64,000 nucleotides of DNA from Streptomyces antnestii (lineage in GTDB: Bacteria > Actinomycetota > Actinomycetes > Streptomycetales > Streptomycetaceae). Location: contig NZ_RZYA01000003.1 in NCBI RefSeq assembly GCF_004005495.1, forward strand, positions 475,343 to 539,342. Direction: 5' to 3'. The first letter of the stretch is position 1. Each line of letters opens with the position of its first letter. Made by a program: the position numbers and the translations under genes. Shown here one piece after another: positions 1 to 7,836 of this stretch. The notes below the pieces were generated by a model. The model had not been told where the DNA came from. It ran no database searches and saw nothing but the letters and a program-made list of their open reading frames with translations.

Positions 1-171
1 GCCGGCCGACGCGAGAAGGACGAGCGCGGCCGTGCTGGACGTGGCGAGGCCGATGGAGAAGCCCGCCAGCGTCCAGGCCGCGGCGCGGGGCGGCAGCCAG
101 GCCGCGGCCCGCCGCGCGGCAGGCACGGCGAGCAGGGGCATGAGCAGCGGAACCCAGACGGCGTAGATCAT
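1..171 (-). CDS. M56-family membrane metallopeptidase (BlaR-like), N-terminal fragment
   Basis: Only the first 57 codons are in the window; the gene continues past the left edge. The start MIYAVWVPLLMPLLAV is a hydrophobic helix, followed by a second hydrophobic stretch, as in the N-terminal membrane region of M56/BlaR1-type sensor peptidases. Its ATG overlaps the stop of the BlaI-like gene (ATGA, 168-171), the classic blaI-blaR order. By family knowledge it would sense a signal and cleave or inactivate the repressor. The HEXXH zinc motif lies outside the window, so the assignment rests on context and topology. Confidence 0.7.
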   Translation of the reverse strand, partial: MIYAVWVPLLMPLLAVPAARRAAAWLPPRAAAWTLAGFSIGLATSSTAALVLLASAG

Positions 172-575
172 CGGCCGACACCTCCGCTGTCACCGGTGGC
201 GTCCAGGCCACCGGTGCCGCCGTCGAGCAGTGCGCGCAGCATCAGCTCGTCCTCGGAGCTCAGCTCGGAGACGAAACGGGCCAGGACCGTGCCGCGGTCC
301 TCGTCCTTGTCGAGCTCGGCGTGCATCCGGCGGGCCGTGAGCCCGTGGGAGTCCTGCGCGGGCCGGTACGCGTAGCCGCGCCCTGCGCGGTCGCGGGTGA
401 CCGTCCCCTTGGCGTAGAGCCGGGTCAGGATCGTGGTCACGGTGGTGCGGGCCAGGTCGTCGGCGAGCGATCGCTGCACCTCACCGGGGGTGAGCGGCGC
501 GTCGGACGCCCACAGCGCCGCGAGGACGCTCGCCTCGAGCTCGCCCGCGGGACGCCGTTCCTGATCCTCGGCCAT
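168..575 (-). CDS. BlaI/MecI/CopY-family transcriptional repressor
   Basis: A 135-residue protein of normal length for BlaI/MecI repressors. The N-terminal winged helix (about residues 10-75) contains LEASVLAALWASDAPLTPGEV and RTTVTTILTRLYAKG, which match the family recognition-helix region; the C-terminal helices (about 85-120) would form the dimerisation domain. The ATG at 575 is preceded by GGAGG at good spacing. It is coupled to the M56 peptidase gene, so it most likely represses its own operon until the peptidase inactivates it. The palindromes just upstream (600-636) are its probable operators. Confidence 0.9.
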   Translation of the reverse strand: MAEDQERRPAGELEASVLAALWASDAPLTPGEVQRSLADDLARTTVTTILTRLYAKGTVTRDRAGRGYAYRPAQDSHGLTARRMHAELDKDEDRGTVLARFVSELSSEDELMLRALLDGGTGGLDATGDSGGVGR

Positions 576-599
576 GGGAACGATCCTCCGCTCTTCGTC

Positions 600-636
600 G
601 TCTACAGTTGCGTAGACCGTCTACATGACTGTAGTC
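600..636. promoter_or_regulatory. Tandem BlaI-type operator palindromes
   Basis: Two adjacent inverted repeats lie between the BlaI-like gene and the divergent DedA gene: GTCTAC-AGTTGC-GTAGAC (600-617) and CTACA-TGAC-TGTAG (621-634). The half-sites resemble the TACA/TGTA core of BlaI operators. The site is 25 bp upstream of the repressor start, consistent with autoregulation. The distance to the DedA start (722) leaves regulation of that gene open. Confidence 0.65.
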
Positions 637-721
637 ACTCGGTCGGGTGCGTCCATCGGTAGCCGCCCCTCGCCCGTCCCGTCCTGCCCATTATGAGATG
701 ACAGAGAGAGGAGCGGCCCCC

Positions 722-1399
722 ATGGCCGTAGACCCCCTCGCCGCCGCCCAAGCGGTGAACGTGCTGGACGCGGGTTCGCTCCTGTCCGCCTTCGGTGCCC
801 TGGGCGTGGCCGTCGTCCTCTTCGCGGAGACCGGCCTGCTCGTCGGTTTCTTCCTGCCGGGCGACTCGCTGCTCTTCACGGCGGGCCTGCTCTGCGTGGG
901 CGGCTCGCACGGGCCCGTCCACCTGTCGCTGCCGCAGGTCCTGGCCGCCGCCGTCGTGGGCGCGCTGGCCGGAGCGCAGACCGGGTACTGGATCGGCCGC
1001 CGCGGCGGCCGCGCACTCCTCGCCCGCAGCAGATCCAAGAAGCTGCACGAGGGCGCGGCCCGCGCCGAGGAGCTCCTGGAGAAGTACGGACACGCCAGGG
1101 CGATCGTCCTGGCCCGCTTCGTCCCCGTCGTCCGTACGGTGCTCAACCCGCTGGCCGGAGCGCTCGACGTGCCCGCCAGGGTCTTCACGGTGTGGCAGGT
1201 CATCGGCGGCGCCGTCTGGACGGTCGGCCTCGTCCTCGCGGGCTACGCGCTCGGCTCCTCCGTTCCGAACGTCGACCGGTACCTCCTGCCGATCGTCGCC
1301 CTCGTCGTCATCGTCTCCCTGATCCCGCTGGCCCTGGAGGTGTGGCGTTCCCGCGCCCGGGCCCGTGACCGCCGCACAGCAGAGGAACACTCGTCGTGA
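722..1399 (+). CDS. DedA-family (SNARE-associated/VTT) membrane protein
   Basis: A 225-residue polytopic protein. It has the DedA signature: the segment FAETGLLVGFFLPGDSLLFTAG near residues 35-60 and a later RFVPVVRTVLNPLAGA segment (about 137-152) with the conserved RF-P-R pattern. DedA proteins are tied to lipid carrier or phospholipid translocation, and some members recycle undecaprenyl phosphate. The ATG at 722 was chosen because GAGAGGAG precedes it; an in-frame start 75 nt upstream lacks such a site. It overlaps the next gene by GTGA, so the DedA and PAP2 genes are translationally coupled. Confidence 0.88.
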   Translation: MAVDPLAAAQAVNVLDAGSLLSAFGALGVAVVLFAETGLLVGFFLPGDSLLFTAGLLCVGGSHGPVHLSLPQVLAAAVVGALAGAQTGYWIGRRGGRALLARSRSKKLHEGAARAEELLEKYGHARAIVLARFVPVVRTVLNPLAGALDVPARVFTVWQVIGGAVWTVGLVLAGYALGSSVPNVDRYLLPIVALVVIVSLIPLALEVWRSRARARDRRTAEEHSS

Positions 1400-2004
1400 C
1401 CCAGCCCCTCGCCTTCAGCGGCGCGTCCGTGGACGGCAGCCTCTACACCTGGGTCACCGACCTCGCCTCCCGCACCCCGCACCTGGTGAACAACGTGGTG
1501 TCCCTGTGGTCGGACCTCGGGCTCGGCCTGTTCGCCGTCCTGATGCTCGTGGCGTGGTGGCGCGCGAGAGGTGAGGGCGGCGTCCGCATGGCCCGGGTCC
1601 TCGCGTCCCCCGTCATCGTCGTCCTCGCCTACGGGGTGAACTCGGTCCTCAAGTCGCTCATCGACGAACAGCGCCCGTGCCAGACCCTCCACACGGTCAC
1701 CGTGGAGGCGTGCCCGGCGCTCGGCGACTGGTCGTTCCCCAGCAACCACGCGGTGATCGCCGCCGCGGCCGCCGTCGCCCTGATGCTCGCCGACCGGCGC
1801 ATCGGCCTGATCGCGGTCCCGGCGGCGGTGCTCATGGCCGCCTCCCGGGTGTGGATCGGGGCGCACTACCCGCACGACGTGGCGGTCGGCCTCGCGGTCG
1901 GCGCCGTCCTGGCCCTGCTGCTCTCCCAGGTGGCGACCCGGGCCACACCCCTCGTGGACCGGCTGAGCACGTCGCGCCTGCGGCCGCTGGTATCGACGCA
2001 ATGA
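1396..2004 (+). CDS. PAP2-superfamily phosphatase (membrane)
   Basis: A 202-residue membrane protein with all three PAP2 signature blocks: KSLIDEQRPCQ (K-x6-RP type), FPSNHAVI (PSNH in place of PSGH), and SRVWIGAHYPHDV (SR-x5-H-x3-D). The family removes phosphate from lipid phosphates such as undecaprenyl pyrophosphate or phosphatidic acid. The GTG start overlaps the DedA stop, and the gene overlaps a second PAP2 gene by ATGA. The arrangement suggests a joint role in recycling a polyprenyl carrier; the exact substrate cannot be told from sequence. Confidence 0.88.
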   Translation: MTQPLAFSGASVDGSLYTWVTDLASRTPHLVNNVVSLWSDLGLGLFAVLMLVAWWRARGEGGVRMARVLASPVIVVLAYGVNSVLKSLIDEQRPCQTLHTVTVEACPALGDWSFPSNHAVIAAAAAVALMLADRRIGLIAVPAAVLMAASRVWIGAHYPHDVAVGLAVGAVLALLLSQVATRATPLVDRLSTSRLRPLVSTQ

Positions 2005-2807
2005 CGTGGCGGGGGCGGCAGTGGTGGCCGGGGGCTGTGACAGCCGGCTCCGGTTCGCGCGGGGGCGCGTGGCGTGAGCGGCGCGGCTCCCTGCTCGTCG
2101 CCGCCCTCTGCGCGCTGCTCTTCGTGGCGCTGACCACGGTGGTCCTCGTACGGCACGGGCAGCCGTTGCCCGGCGACGCGGCGAGCCACGACTGGGCGCG
2201 CCGGCACCGGCCTCCCGTCGCCCTGGCCCTCGGCCGTGCCGTGACCGCCACCGGCACCGGCGTCTGGCCCTACCTCCTGGCGGCCCTCGCCGGAGCGTTC
2301 GCCGGCCGCGCGGCGCACCGATGGCTGAGAGGAGCCCTCCTCGCCCTCGCCGTCCTGGTCGCCGGCCAGCTGATCCGCACGGGCCTGATGGAACTCATCG
2401 ACCGGGCCCGCCCGCTCCGCCACGACTGGGCGACGCACGCGTCCGGCTACTCGTTCCCCTCCGGTCACGCGACGACGTCGGCGATCGTGGCCGGGCTGCT
2501 GTGCTGGGCGGCGCGCCGGGCGGTGACGCGCGCGGTCGTCCTGTGCTGGGCGGTCGCCGTGGGCCTGACCAGGATCGAACTCGGCGTGCACTGGCCGACC
2601 GATGTCGCCGCGGGCTGGCTGCTGGCGGCCACATGGCTCCTGACGTTGCACGCGCTCTCACCGCACCCCATCGCCCCCGCATCCCCCGGGGACCCTGACG
2701 CTCCCGAATCCCCTGACGCCCCCGAATCCCCCCGGGACCCTGACGCTCCCGAGGGCCCCGCTCCCGACGTCCCGCGTCCGCCTACGCCCCGTCGAATACG
2801 TCGATGA
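2001..2807 (+). CDS. Second PAP2-superfamily phosphatase with Pro/Asp/Glu-rich tail
   Basis: A 268-residue protein starting in the ATGA overlap with the previous gene. It has five or six hydrophobic segments and PAP2 blocks LIDRARP, SFPSGHATTS and TRIELGVHWPTD (catalytic His pair and Asp retained; the first-block Lys is replaced). The last about 45 residues are a low-complexity run of PDAPESP-type units, coded by a short imperfect DNA repeat at 2680-2770. It is a paralogue rather than a copy of the upstream gene, so the two may act on different lipid phosphates. Confidence 0.85.
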   Translation: MTWRGRQWWPGAVTAGSGSRGGAWRERRGSLLVAALCALLFVALTTVVLVRHGQPLPGDAASHDWARRHRPPVALALGRAVTATGTGVWPYLLAALAGAFAGRAAHRWLRGALLALAVLVAGQLIRTGLMELIDRARPLRHDWATHASGYSFPSGHATTSAIVAGLLCWAARRAVTRAVVLCWAVAVGLTRIELGVHWPTDVAAGWLLAATWLLTLHALSPHPIAPASPGDPDAPESPDAPESPRDPDAPEGPAPDVPRPPTPRRIRR

Positions 2808-2822
2808 CGCCGCCGCCCCCGC

Positions 2823-4034
2823 GTGCCACTCGACGACAGACAGGTCCCGCGTCAGGTGAACCCGAACTCCCCTTCCCCGTCCCCCGAGGCTGGTTCGTCC
2901 CCCTCCGGCCCCGATGACCAACCCCCACACCCCGCCCCGACGCCCTCCCACTTACCCCTCGGCCCGCGCGTGCTCGGGCTGGTGCGGAAGCGGCTCACCT
3001 GGTGCATGGTCGCCGCCTACGTCGCCGCCGTACTGGTCCCCGGCCCGGGCCGCTGGGCCCGTACGGCCGGATGGGCCGCCCTGACGTTCCAGCACGGACA
3101 CGGACAAGCGCACGGCCCCGGCACCGGTCCCACCCTCCCGTCGCTCCTCCTCGCCTACGTGCTGTTCACCGCGGCCCTCCAGGTACCCGCCCGCGAACTG
3201 CCCACGCTGCTGCGCCGCCCCGTGCCCCTGCTCGTCGGCACGGCCGCGGCCGTGGGCGTCCCCGTCGCGCTGCTGTTCCTGCTCTCCCGCGCGTTCGCGT
3301 GGCTGCCCGACTCGGACGGTGGCAGCGGCCTGCTCACGGGCCTCGCGCTGATCGGCGCCATGCCCGTGGCCGGCGGCGCGACGGTGTGGGGCGGCAGAGC
3401 GGGCGGCAACCAGACACTCGTCGTCGGCCTGGTCCTGTCGTCGACGATCCTCAGCCCGCTCACGATCCCGCTGACCCTGCTGTCCGCCGCGGCCGTCACC
3501 CGCGGCGGCTACTCCACGGCCCTCGGCCACCTTGCCGGAACGGGCGGCGGCCTCTTCGCAGTAGCGGGCGTCGTCGCCCCCTGCCTCGGCGGCCTCGCGG
3601 TACGCGGCCTGCTGCCCCGCCGGATGCTGGCCGGTGACCTGGCCTGGCCGAAGGTCGCCGCGCTCGCCGCCGCACTGCTCCTGACGTACACGAACGCCAC
3701 CGGCGGGCTCGGTGACATGGTGAGCCACCCCGATCCCCTGCTGTTCGTCGCCGCGGCGGGCGCGGCCGCCCTCATGTGCGGGGCGAGCTTCGGGCTCGGC
3801 TGGTGCCTGGCGCGCGCCCTGCGGAGCAACCGTCGCGACGCCATCGCGATCACCCTGGCGACCGGCATGAACAACAGCAGCGCGTCCGCCGTCCTGGCCA
3901 CCGACCGGCTCGCGGACCACCCGCACGTCCTGCTGCCGGTCCTGGCCTACAGCGTGCTCCAGAAGGTCCTGGCCGGCCTGGTCGACACCGCGTTCACCAG
4001 ATCACCGAGAGCCCAACAGAGCGGCGCCCCGTGA
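2823..4034 (+). CDS. Bile acid:sodium symporter (BASS/SBF)-family transporter
   Basis: About 403 residues from the GTG at 2823, or fewer if a later start is used, because the first about 45 residues are Pro/Ser-rich and probably not conserved. The rest is a ten-helix membrane protein. The segments ALIGAMPVAGGATVWGGRAGGNQTL and ATGMNNSSASAVLATD resemble the two crossover motifs of BASS carriers. Members import organic anions with sodium. The gene follows the PAP2 genes on the same strand after 15 nt and precedes a MarR regulator, which may control export or import of a small molecule. Confidence 0.72.
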   Translation: MPLDDRQVPRQVNPNSPSPSPEAGSSPSGPDDQPPHPAPTPSHLPLGPRVLGLVRKRLTWCMVAAYVAAVLVPGPGRWARTAGWAALTFQHGHGQAHGPGTGPTLPSLLLAYVLFTAALQVPARELPTLLRRPVPLLVGTAAAVGVPVALLFLLSRAFAWLPDSDGGSGLLTGLALIGAMPVAGGATVWGGRAGGNQTLVVGLVLSSTILSPLTIPLTLLSAAAVTRGGYSTALGHLAGTGGGLFAVAGVVAPCLGGLAVRGLLPRRMLAGDLAWPKVAALAAALLLTYTNATGGLGDMVSHPDPLLFVAAAGAAALMCGASFGLGWCLARALRSNRRDAIAITLATGMNNSSASAVLATDRLADHPHVLLPVLAYSVLQKVLAGLVDTAFTRSPRAQQSGAP

Positions 4035-4055
4035 AAAGGTGCCGTCCTCGCCCCA

Positions 4056-4076
4056 GTAATTCGCGTCACGAATTAC
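4056..4076. promoter_or_regulatory. Palindrome upstream of the MarR gene (operator candidate)
   Basis: Perfect inverted repeat GTAATTCG - 5 nt - CGAATTAC, AT-rich against the GC-rich background and 60 nt upstream of the MarR start. Arm length and spacing suit a MarR dimer. It has the same architecture as the palindrome at 4596-4616, which makes a shared regulator likely. Confidence 0.65.
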
Positions 4077-4135
4077 ACAACTTCACGGATTCGGAGGGCG
4101 GTTACGGAAACCCTCTGCTGCCGTATTCTGACCGA

Positions 4136-4606
4136 ATGGCAATGGACGGCGGGGAGAAGACGGGGGTCGTCACCGCACTGGTGCGCTCCTCCTTCCTGGT
4201 CAACGCGGCGTACGCGGAGGCGGGCCGGGAGTGCGGACTGACCCCGCAGCAGGGGCAGTTGCTCTGCGCGCTGATGCCGCAGCCGTACGGCATGAGTGAA
4301 CTCGGCGCGCTGCTCGGCCTCGCCAGGTCGAGCCTCACGGGCCTGGTGGACCGGACCATGCGGCGCGGCCTGGTGCGCCGCGAGCCGGATCCCCGGGACG
4401 GGCGCGCGGTCCGGGTCGCGCTGACCGACGAGGGCGCCGCGCTCGCCGAGGACTTCCGCGCCGCGACGTGCCGCCGGATCGAGGAGCTGTCCGCCGGACT
4501 CGGTGCCGCCGAGCGCGCGACCCTCGCCGAACTTCTCGGCCGGCTGCTCCAGGAGAATGCCGGTCGTGACAATGCCGGTCGCGCCGCGAACCGCAATAGT
4601 TCGTGA
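4136..4606 (+). CDS. MarR-family transcriptional regulator
   Basis: A 156-residue winged-helix protein of usual MarR length. The core reads GLTPQQGQLLCAL, MSELGALLGLARSSLTGLVDRTMRRGLVRR and DPRDGRAVRVALTDEG, the last being the conserved wing motif D-x-R-D-x-R. The ATG at 4136 is the first with coding character in the frame. The gene stands between two related palindromes, one upstream and one overlapping its stop codon. This suggests autoregulation and control of the chaplin downstream and/or the transporter upstream. The ligand is unknown. Confidence 0.9.
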   Translation: MAMDGGEKTGVVTALVRSSFLVNAAYAEAGRECGLTPQQGQLLCALMPQPYGMSELGALLGLARSSLTGLVDRTMRRGLVRREPDPRDGRAVRVALTDEGAALAEDFRAATCRRIEELSAGLGAAERATLAELLGRLLQENAGRDNAGRAANRNSS

Positions 4607-4616
4607 TGCGAACTAT
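4596..4616. promoter_or_regulatory. Palindrome overlapping the MarR stop codon, upstream of a chaplin
   Basis: Perfect inverted repeat ATAGTTCG - TGATG - CGAACTAT; the MarR stop TGA (4604-4606) lies in its 5-nt centre. The arms differ from the 4056-4076 site mainly at two bases per half (TAATTCG against TAGTTCG). It is too AT-rich for a typical terminator stem and sits 119 nt before the chaplin start, so a second MarR operator is the better reading. Confidence 0.6.
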
Positions 4617-4734
4617 AAATAAAAATCCGTCGGACGGGGATCGTTAAGGCCGTTACCTGAAGCTGGCGAATCCGTTGAACCGGTATGCGGACGCGACCTC
4701 GCGGCCGTATCTGTCCAGTCATAAGGAGAACGTG

Positions 4735-5019
4735 ATGTCTCGCATCGCGAAGGCCGCCGCTGTCGCGCTCGGCACCGGCGCCGTGGTGATCAGCGGTGCC
4801 GGCCTGGCCATGGCCGACGCCGGCGCCCAGGGTGAGGCCGTCGGTTCGCCCGGTGTCATCTCGGGCAACACGGCCCAGGTCCCGATCCACATCCCGATCA
4901 ACGTCTGCGGCAACACCGTGAACGTCATCGGCCTGCTGAACCCGGCCGTCGGCAACAGCTGCGCCAACGAGGACGACCACGAGGGCGGCTACGGCGGCGA
5001 CCACGGCTACGGCGGCTGA
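4735..5019 (+). CDS. Short chaplin (secreted aerial hypha surface protein)
   Basis: A 94-residue protein with a signal peptide (cleavage near AMA-DAG, about residue 28) and one chaplin domain. The domain includes SPGVISGNTAQVP and NVCGNTVNVIGLLNPAVGNSC, with the paired cysteines C58 and C76. Chaplins assemble into amyloid-like films that let aerial hyphae break surface tension. It differs from most short chaplins by a His/Gly/Tyr-rich tail of about 15 residues after the second Cys (DDHEGGYGGDHGYGG). The ATG at 4735 is chosen for the AAGGAG seven nt upstream; the next chaplin is at 9983. Confidence 0.95.
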   Translation: MSRIAKAAAVALGTGAVVISGAGLAMADAGAQGEAVGSPGVISGNTAQVPIHIPINVCGNTVNVIGLLNPAVGNSCANEDDHEGGYGGDHGYGG

Positions 5020-5029
5020 CCGACCTGAC

Positions 5030-5064
5030 AAAGGCCCCCGGCGCACCGGCGCGGGGGCCTTTTC
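5030..5064 (+). terminator. Rho-independent terminator after the chaplin
   Basis: GC-rich inverted repeat AAAGGCCCCCGGCGC / GCGCGGGGGCCTTTT with one bulged base, ending in a T run, 11 nt after the chaplin stop. The A-rich left side would let it also serve the convergent tyrosinase gene. Confidence 0.8.
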
Positions 5065-5111
5065 CATGAGCTCAAGTACCGCAATCCGCCCGATAGTTCA
5101 GGCGTCGTGTC

Positions 5112-5969
5112 CTACGCGTAGCGGTACAGATTCCCGTGCTTGATGAGGGAGCTCGGCTTCACGTCCCACGGTGGCATCGGCTCGTCCCCCGCCACCACCC
5201 GCTCCGTCCCCGCCGCCTTCGTGGCCGGCAGAAAAGCGGCCGACTGCGGGTGCTGCCGCTGCCAGCGGGACCAGAGCAGGTCGATGAAGGAATGGTGGAG
5301 CCAGAAGACCGGGTCGTTCACGGACGCGGCGCCGAGCATGTGCCCCCCGATCCACCGGTGCACCCGGTTGTGGTTACGGAACCTGCCGTTGCCCACCCCC
5401 GAGGTCCAGCCCTCGACCTTATTGCGGAAGCCGCGCGAGGACGTCGAGTTCCACGGGGTGGAGTCGTACAGCGAGTCCCGCATCGCCCACGCCAGTTCGT
5501 CCTTGGTGGGCAGCTCGATGGGGTCACGCGGGCGGCCGAACTCACGGGTCAGGAACTCGCCCTCCGTCACCCCCACCTTGATGGTCCAGTGGCCGCCCCC
5601 GTACGCGAACGGCCCCGTCATCACGCGCCGGTCGGAGCGGCGGCCGTTCCCGCCGAGGAACCCCTCGCCCCACAGCGAGGAGTGCGGGGAGCGGTCCACC
5701 GTCCAGTCCCAGTAAGGGACGGAGACCCCGGGGTCGATCCGCTGCAGCGCCCGTTCGAACTCGAGCAGGAACCGGCGGTGCCAGGGCATGAACGTCGGTG
5801 CCATGTGCGCCACGGGATGCCCGCCGCTCCCGTCACCCACGTAGAACTCCACGTGCATCCGCACGAAGTCGTCGTACTGTCCCTTGCGCTTGAGCGCGAG
5901 CACCGCGGACACGAACCGCCTCTTCTGTGCCGCGGTGAGCGCGCTCTGGTTCTGCCGCGTGTAGACCAC
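5112..5969 (-). CDS. melC2: Tyrosinase (dicopper monophenol oxidase)
   Basis: A 285-residue type-3 copper enzyme that hydroxylates monophenols and oxidises diphenols, giving melanin. CuA ligands fit H39, H55 and H64 (MHVEFYV, VAHMAPTFMPWHRRFLLEFE); CuB ligands fit H200 and H204 (HNRVH) plus a His of the FWLHHSFIDLLW block. YWDWT is also present. The GTG start at 5969 has a GGAGGGG ribosome site. It has no signal peptide of its own, which fits export as a complex with the upstream Tat-type caddie 37 nt away. It is slightly longer than the typical MelC2 of about 273 residues. Confidence 0.95.
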   Translation of the reverse strand: MVYTRQNQSALTAAQKRRFVSAVLALKRKGQYDDFVRMHVEFYVGDGSGGHPVAHMAPTFMPWHRRFLLEFERALQRIDPGVSVPYWDWTVDRSPHSSLWGEGFLGGNGRRSDRRVMTGPFAYGGGHWTIKVGVTEGEFLTREFGRPRDPIELPTKDELAWAMRDSLYDSTPWNSTSSRGFRNKVEGWTSGVGNGRFRNHNRVHRWIGGHMLGAASVNDPVFWLHHSFIDLLWSRWQRQHPQSAAFLPATKAAGTERVVAGDEPMPPWDVKPSSLIKHGNLYRYA

Positions 5970-6006
5970 GCCGTCCCCCTCCTTCTCCTTTGTCTCTCGG
6001 TGATGC

Positions 6007-6441
6007 TCAGAGCGCGTGGCGACGCAGTATCTGGTCGCCGAGCTCGTCCACGGCCCCCCTGGCCGCGGCCAGGGGGGTGGGGAACGACTGGTAGTGGTCG
6101 ACCATGGTCAGATAGCTGCCGTCGGCGCGGCTCATCAGATGCAGCGGCCGGCCATCGACCGTGACGTCCCAGAGTGCGGCGCCGTGAGCGGTGTGCGTGC
6201 GCATCGGGGCGTCGGCCCGCGTCCCACGGATGTGGCGGCCGCGGTAGGTCTCCTCGAAGTCCCCGCCGGCCGCGTCCTTCATGTCGTCGCGCGGCTCGCG
6301 GAAGGCCCGGCCGACGAGTGCGGCGGCCGGCACCACGGCGGCGGCCAGCGCGACGCCGACCACCCGCCGCACCACGGTCCTGCGGCTGACGACCCCACGG
6401 CCGGCGGGGCCGACTCCCGCGGGCGACGTCTGGACGTCCAC
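6007..6441 (-). CDS. melC1: Tyrosinase caddie protein (copper transfer and export)
   Basis: A 144-residue protein of the MelC1 family, which loads copper into apo-tyrosinase and carries it through the Tat pathway. The N-terminus has SRRTVVRR followed by a hydrophobic stretch, a twin-arginine signal. The C-terminal half holds TYRGRHIRGT, VTVDGRPLHLMSRADGSYLTMVDHYQSFPTPLAAARGAVDEL, the conserved caddie core with the copper-ligand His and the tyrosine-containing loop. I prefer the GTG at 6441, which has AGAAGGAG seven nt upstream, over the in-frame ATG at 6480. Confidence 0.92.
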   Translation of the reverse strand: MDVQTSPAGVGPAGRGVVSRRTVVRRVVGVALAAAVVPAAALVGRAFREPRDDMKDAAGGDFEETYRGRHIRGTRADAPMRTHTAHGAALWDVTVDGRPLHLMSRADGSYLTMVDHYQSFPTPLAAARGAVDELGDQILRRHAL

Positions 6442-6523
6442 TGGCGTCTCCTTCTGCAACCTCTGGGCCTGCGGGCTCACATGACGACGGGCATGACGAC
6501 TGGCGTGACTACGGGCGCGTCCG

Positions 6524-7030
6524 TCACGCGAGGTCGAGGACCGCCCCGGGCGCCGTCTGCAGGAGCGGCGTGCCGAGCGCGGCGTCCGGCAGCGTCAGGT
6601 CCGGCATTCCGAGCCGGTCGGCCCGCGGGCCGGTCAGCGGCGGGTTCACCGACGCTCCGGGGGTGGCCGTGTGCACGTCGGACCCCGGCGTCGACAGGCC
6701 CACGTGATCGATCTTGTGGTCCCCCGTCGCCTCGGACAGCGGCGCGAAGATCCGGGTCGCGGGCAGCTCACTGCTGAGCGGAACCGCAGGAAGGAGCGGC
6801 TCGGGCAGCATCCTCCCGGTGACGAACCGCGGGACGTCAGGCCTGCCGGGCACCGGGATCGGCACCCCGGTCGACAACTCGGGCGCCTTCACATGCAGCG
6901 CGCTCTCCACACCGTTCAGCGGAACGGCTACGGGAGCCTGCTCACCCGCGGCGGCGGGAGCGGCCCCCGCGCCCGCGGCGGCGAGGCAGCCGGCGAGTAC
7001 TGCGAGTGTCCCTCGGGCAGTTGACTTCAT
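6524..7030 (-). CDS. Secreted protein of unknown function
   Basis: A 168-residue protein with a Sec-type signal (MKSTARGTLAVLAGCLAAAGAGAAPAAAG) and a Pro/Leu/Val-rich mature part without recognisable catalytic motifs. The mature region has several PxxLP and PLxxxLP stretches, which suggests an extended wall or surface protein. It lies between the melC operon and VKOR on the same strand. No function is claimed. I know of similar small secreted proteins in Streptomyces but cannot name a family. Confidence 0.7.
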   Translation of the reverse strand: MKSTARGTLAVLAGCLAAAGAGAAPAAAGEQAPVAVPLNGVESALHVKAPELSTGVPIPVPGRPDVPRFVTGRMLPEPLLPAVPLSSELPATRIFAPLSEATGDHKIDHVGLSTPGSDVHTATPGASVNPPLTGPRADRLGMPDLTLPDAALGTPLLQTAPGAVLDLA

Positions 7031-7143
7031 GTTCGGACACGGATCCTTTCGGGCTTCGCGGTACTTGTCACCGCAAAAGGAGTAACGAGCCGACGGCCGA
7101 CATCAGTTCAAACTTCCCTCAACCGGCGCAATCAGCTGATATG

Positions 7144-7818
7144 TCAGCTAATCCAGAAGTCCCACCAACGCGTCAGGATCAGCATCCCGATGATCCCGAC
7201 GTGCACGACCGGTAGCACCCATGTGAACTCGCCGAAGAAGGAACGGAGCCAGGACGGTGCGGGCAGGAATCCCTTGCGCACGTTGAACGACGTCACGTAC
7301 CAGAACATGACGATCGTGGCGACCCACGCGAGGCAGCACCACAGGCACAGCGAGTTGATCCGGTACAGCGACTGGAACTGGAGCCACGTGCAGAATCCGA
7401 CGCCGAACAGCGTGCCCGCGTTGAACGTCAGCCAGTGCCAGCGCGGGAAGCGGGCCCGGCCCAGCAGGCTCATCCCCACGCAGATCACGACCGCGTAGGC
7501 CGCGAGCCCCAGCATCGGATTGGGGAACCCGAAGGCCGAGGCCTGCGCGCTCTTCATGATGTTCCCGCAGGACACCACCGGGTTCAGGCTGCAGCCCGGC
7601 GTGAAGTTCGGGTCCTCCAGGAGCTTGAACTTGTCGATCGTGATGACCCATGCCGCGAGCAGACCCGCCGCACCGGTGATCACCAGAAGCAGCGCGAGAC
7701 CGAGGGGAGCACCTTCGGGCGCGGCCTCCGGGGCGTCAACAGGCTGACGAGCACGGTGAGTCGGACCCGACTGCCGCGGCATCCCGGCCGGGCCCGCCTC
7801 GGTCCTCGTGGTTCCCAT
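7144..7818 (-). CDS. Vitamin K epoxide reductase (VKOR)-family membrane protein
   Basis: A 224-residue, four-to-five-helix membrane oxidoreductase. The redox pairs are visible: the loop cysteines C76 and C84 in TPGCSLNPVVSCGNIM and the active CXXC at 158-161 (SLCLWCC). Bacterial VKORs use quinone to reoxidise a DsbA-like partner and so drive disulfide formation outside the membrane. The neighbours include disulfide-containing chaplins, which could be clients (inference). No DsbA gene is adjacent. The ATG at 7818 has AAGGAG upstream; 18 nt separate it from the gene before it. Confidence 0.9.
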   Translation of the reverse strand: MGTTRTEAGPAGMPRQSGPTHRARQPVDAPEAAPEGAPLGLALLLVITGAAGLLAAWVITIDKFKLLEDPNFTPGCSLNPVVSCGNIMKSAQASAFGFPNPMLGLAAYAVVICVGMSLLGRARFPRWHWLTFNAGTLFGVGFCTWLQFQSLYRINSLCLWCCLAWVATIVMFWYVTSFNVRKGFLPAPSWLRSFFGEFTWVLPVVHVGIIGMLILTRWWDFWIS

Positions 7819-7836
7819 CGGGCGGCTCCTTACCTG

